Assembly (NCBI RefSeq): GCF_000002865.3
Contig: NW_001865052.1
Span: 329,652 to 393,651, forward strand
Direction: 5' to 3'
Source: Monosiga brevicollis MX1
Lineage: Eukaryota > Opisthokonta > Choanoflagellata > Craspedida > Salpingoecidae
Length of the DNA stretch: 64,000 nucleotides
Each line of letters opens with the position of its first letter. Position 1 is the stretch's first letter. Below are positions 62,891 to 64,000 of this stretch, piece by piece. The notes under the pieces were generated by a model that worked only from the letters and a program-made list of their open reading frames with translations, had not been told where the DNA came from and ran no database searches. Position numbers and translations under genes: made by a program.

Positions 62891-62891
<1 letters not shown>

Positions 62892-62922
<31 letters not shown>
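62892..62922. repeat. poly-T run
   Basis: 31 consecutive T followed by TTCTTTAAG. It could be a polypyrimidine tract or the reverse of a retrotransposed A tail; no element was recognised beside it. Confidence 0.9.
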
Positions 62923-63273
62923 CTTTAAGTGCCACCCGTCTCTTCAACTCACATCCCTCGAGTTTGTGTCAACACTCCCGCGACCATTGTTTTGCCCTAT
63001 CACACGTCCGGCTGATACCTATGCATGACTTGTGTTACCGCTGGTTTCTAGGTGCCTTCTTGTTTCAAAAGCCGTGTGTATTCGAGTTTGGATTTAAAGG
63101 CCCCCTTCTTACCTTTCCACTCACGGCCTACCAACGCCATCAACAGCTGATAGGCGTTTCGCCCCGCCCAGCCCGCCAGGGCTCTTGCCCCGACGCTTTC
63201 TGTCGAGCCTTCCCTGGAAGCCAATTTTGCTCCACCTCGCGCCTTCGCGACCCATGTCCGCAGGCGTGCCAAC

Positions 63274-64000
63274 ATGAGCCTCGATTCTCGCTTCCCGGCT
63301 CAAACCGGCGTCGAACCATGGGAAGCGCTTTTGGGCGCCGACTTTTCGACTGTGCGCTCACAAGCAGCCTCTCGCAATATTTTTGGCACTGCCGGAGCAG
63401 GCAGCAACAGTCTCGGGCTTGGTATCGATCTGAGTCACTTCCCTGGCTTTGACGCGCCCCTGCCGACAGCTTCCTACACCACAGAGCGAAAATTGGCCAA
63501 GGCAGCCCTGCCCACCGCTTCCTCGTCCCTGACCCTGGCCGCCTCTTCTTCTGTCAGCGCAGGCTCGATCAACTTGGCTGTGACTTCAGCCTCCTCTTTG
63601 GGATCCCGCACTAGTCCAGTAGCTACTACCTCCCATGGCGCAACTTCAACATCGGGCTCCGGCCCGTCGACAGCCCCGGCAGGAAGGACGCCCCCTTCTG
63701 ATAATAATTACTCGACGGCTGGTCCCCTGCAGTCTCAATTATATCACCCACAGCAACATTCGCACCAGCAGCCCCACCCGCCGGGGTCAGGCTCGCGCGA
63801 GTTTCCAAACCCCACCTCTTCCTCGACCACCCAAGCGTTGCAACAACACCAGCCACAACAACACCAGCCACAACAACAGCAGCATCAACCTCAATACCAC
63901 CACCAACAACAGGCACCCCGCCTCAGCCTCAGCAGCATCGACTGGAGCCTTGACACAACGGCCTCGGGACCTCGTGGCGGCATGACCCACCTAAATTTCA
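63274..64000 (+). CDS. 5' part of a Ser/Ala- and Gln-rich protein, runs off the window
   Basis: The ATG at 63274 is the first Met after an in-frame stop codon near 63151 and opens a frame that stays open to the window end, about 242 codons. It begins MSLDSRFPAQTGVEPWEALL and continues with a Ser/Ala/Thr-rich stretch. From about 63750 a His/Gln-rich segment follows (QQHQPQQHQPQQQQHQ), then RLSLSSIDWSLDTTASG. No folded domain is visible yet. Such disordered N-termini are common in transcriptional and RNA-binding regulators, but the function cannot be assigned from this part. The upstream 5' region is strongly pyrimidine-rich. Confidence 0.6.
   Translation, partial: MSLDSRFPAQTGVEPWEALLGADFSTVRSQAASRNIFGTAGAGSNSLGLGIDLSHFPGFDAPLPTASYTTERKLAKAALPTASSSLTLAASSSVSAGSINLAVTSASSLGSRTSPVATTSHGATSTSGSGPSTAPAGRTPPSDNNYSTAGPLQSQLYHPQQHSHQQPHPPGSGSREFPNPTSSSTTQALQQHQPQQHQPQQQQHQPQYHHQQQAPRLSLSSIDWSLDTTASGPRGGMTHLNF

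Larger units (their letters stand above)
60252..63273. other. 3-kb repeat-rich region without a recognised gene
   Basis: After HAT1 there is (TG)n at 60297-60339, (GGCA)11 at 61234-61277, CT tracts at 61677-61830 and 62120-62148, CT/CCCT text to 62545, a CA tract at 62727-62744 and a 31-base T run at 62892-62922. Several 100-185 codon open frames exist, but they are low complexity or motif-free. The right half is pyrimidine-rich on the plus strand and likely forms the promoter and 5' UTR of the next gene. Confidence 0.6.

Overview
This is a eukaryotic nuclear segment of about 54-60% apparent GC. It is dense in multi-exon genes with short introns (mostly about 60-200 bp, GT..AG), very short intergenic gaps and many dinucleotide microsatellites. 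The gene set includes axonemal dynein assembly factor DNAAF5, a CFAP119-like flagellar protein, TBC1D31, full-length GNPTAB with paired LNR domains, GPR155/LYCHOS, and an EOGT-like ER glycosyltransferase. Together with the compact intron-rich architecture, this fits a choanoflagellate, most likely Monosiga brevicollis or a close relative. The species is an inference; no search was run.

Layout. 296-4591 (+): TPR plus GT61 glycosyltransferase with signal peptide and C-terminal HDEL. 4985-9053 (-): GPR155/LYCHOS-like transporter-GPCR hybrid. 10477-17879 (+): PAN2 deadenylase subunit. 18314-18724 (-) and 19101-19463 (+): divergent histone H3/H2B pair, each followed by a matching histone 3' stem-loop and a shared downstream element. 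19879-25322 (-): TBC1D31. 25770-26657 (+): CFAP119-like. 27299-32478 (+): DNAAF5. 32675-35027 (-): secreted beta-helix (pectate-lyase-like) protein, interrupted by a 132-base assembly gap. 35453-37219 (+): ENOPH1 of methionine salvage. 37704-39433 (-): M14 carboxypeptidase of bacterial/cytosolic CCP type. 40468-48168 (+): GNPTAB. 48497-49993 (+): GNAT acetyltransferase. 50901-55271 (+): NSF. 55536-55812: array of five structured hairpin units. 55938-56702 (-): metallothionein-like Cys-rich protein. 57443-60251 (+): HAT1. 63274-64000 (+): start of a Q-rich protein running off the window.

Themes. Three neighbouring genes (TBC1D31, CFAP119-like, DNAAF5) serve cilium building. GNPTAB, LYCHOS and NSF serve lysosome and secretory traffic. 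H3, H2B and HAT1 serve chromatin. Most exon joins quoted below were read by eye from GT/AG boundaries and conserved protein sequence, so gene ends are firm only where stated.

Most unusual signals: the hairpin array between the convergent NSF and metallothionein genes; the shared histone 3' module; the conserved site-1-protease motif of GNPTAB, cut by an intron at the cleavage position; the HDEL-tailed TPR-GT61 fusion; and the consistent polarity of CT tracts on the sense strand upstream of start codons. I saw no virus-like elements, LTRs, transposase genes, CRISPR arrays or rRNA.
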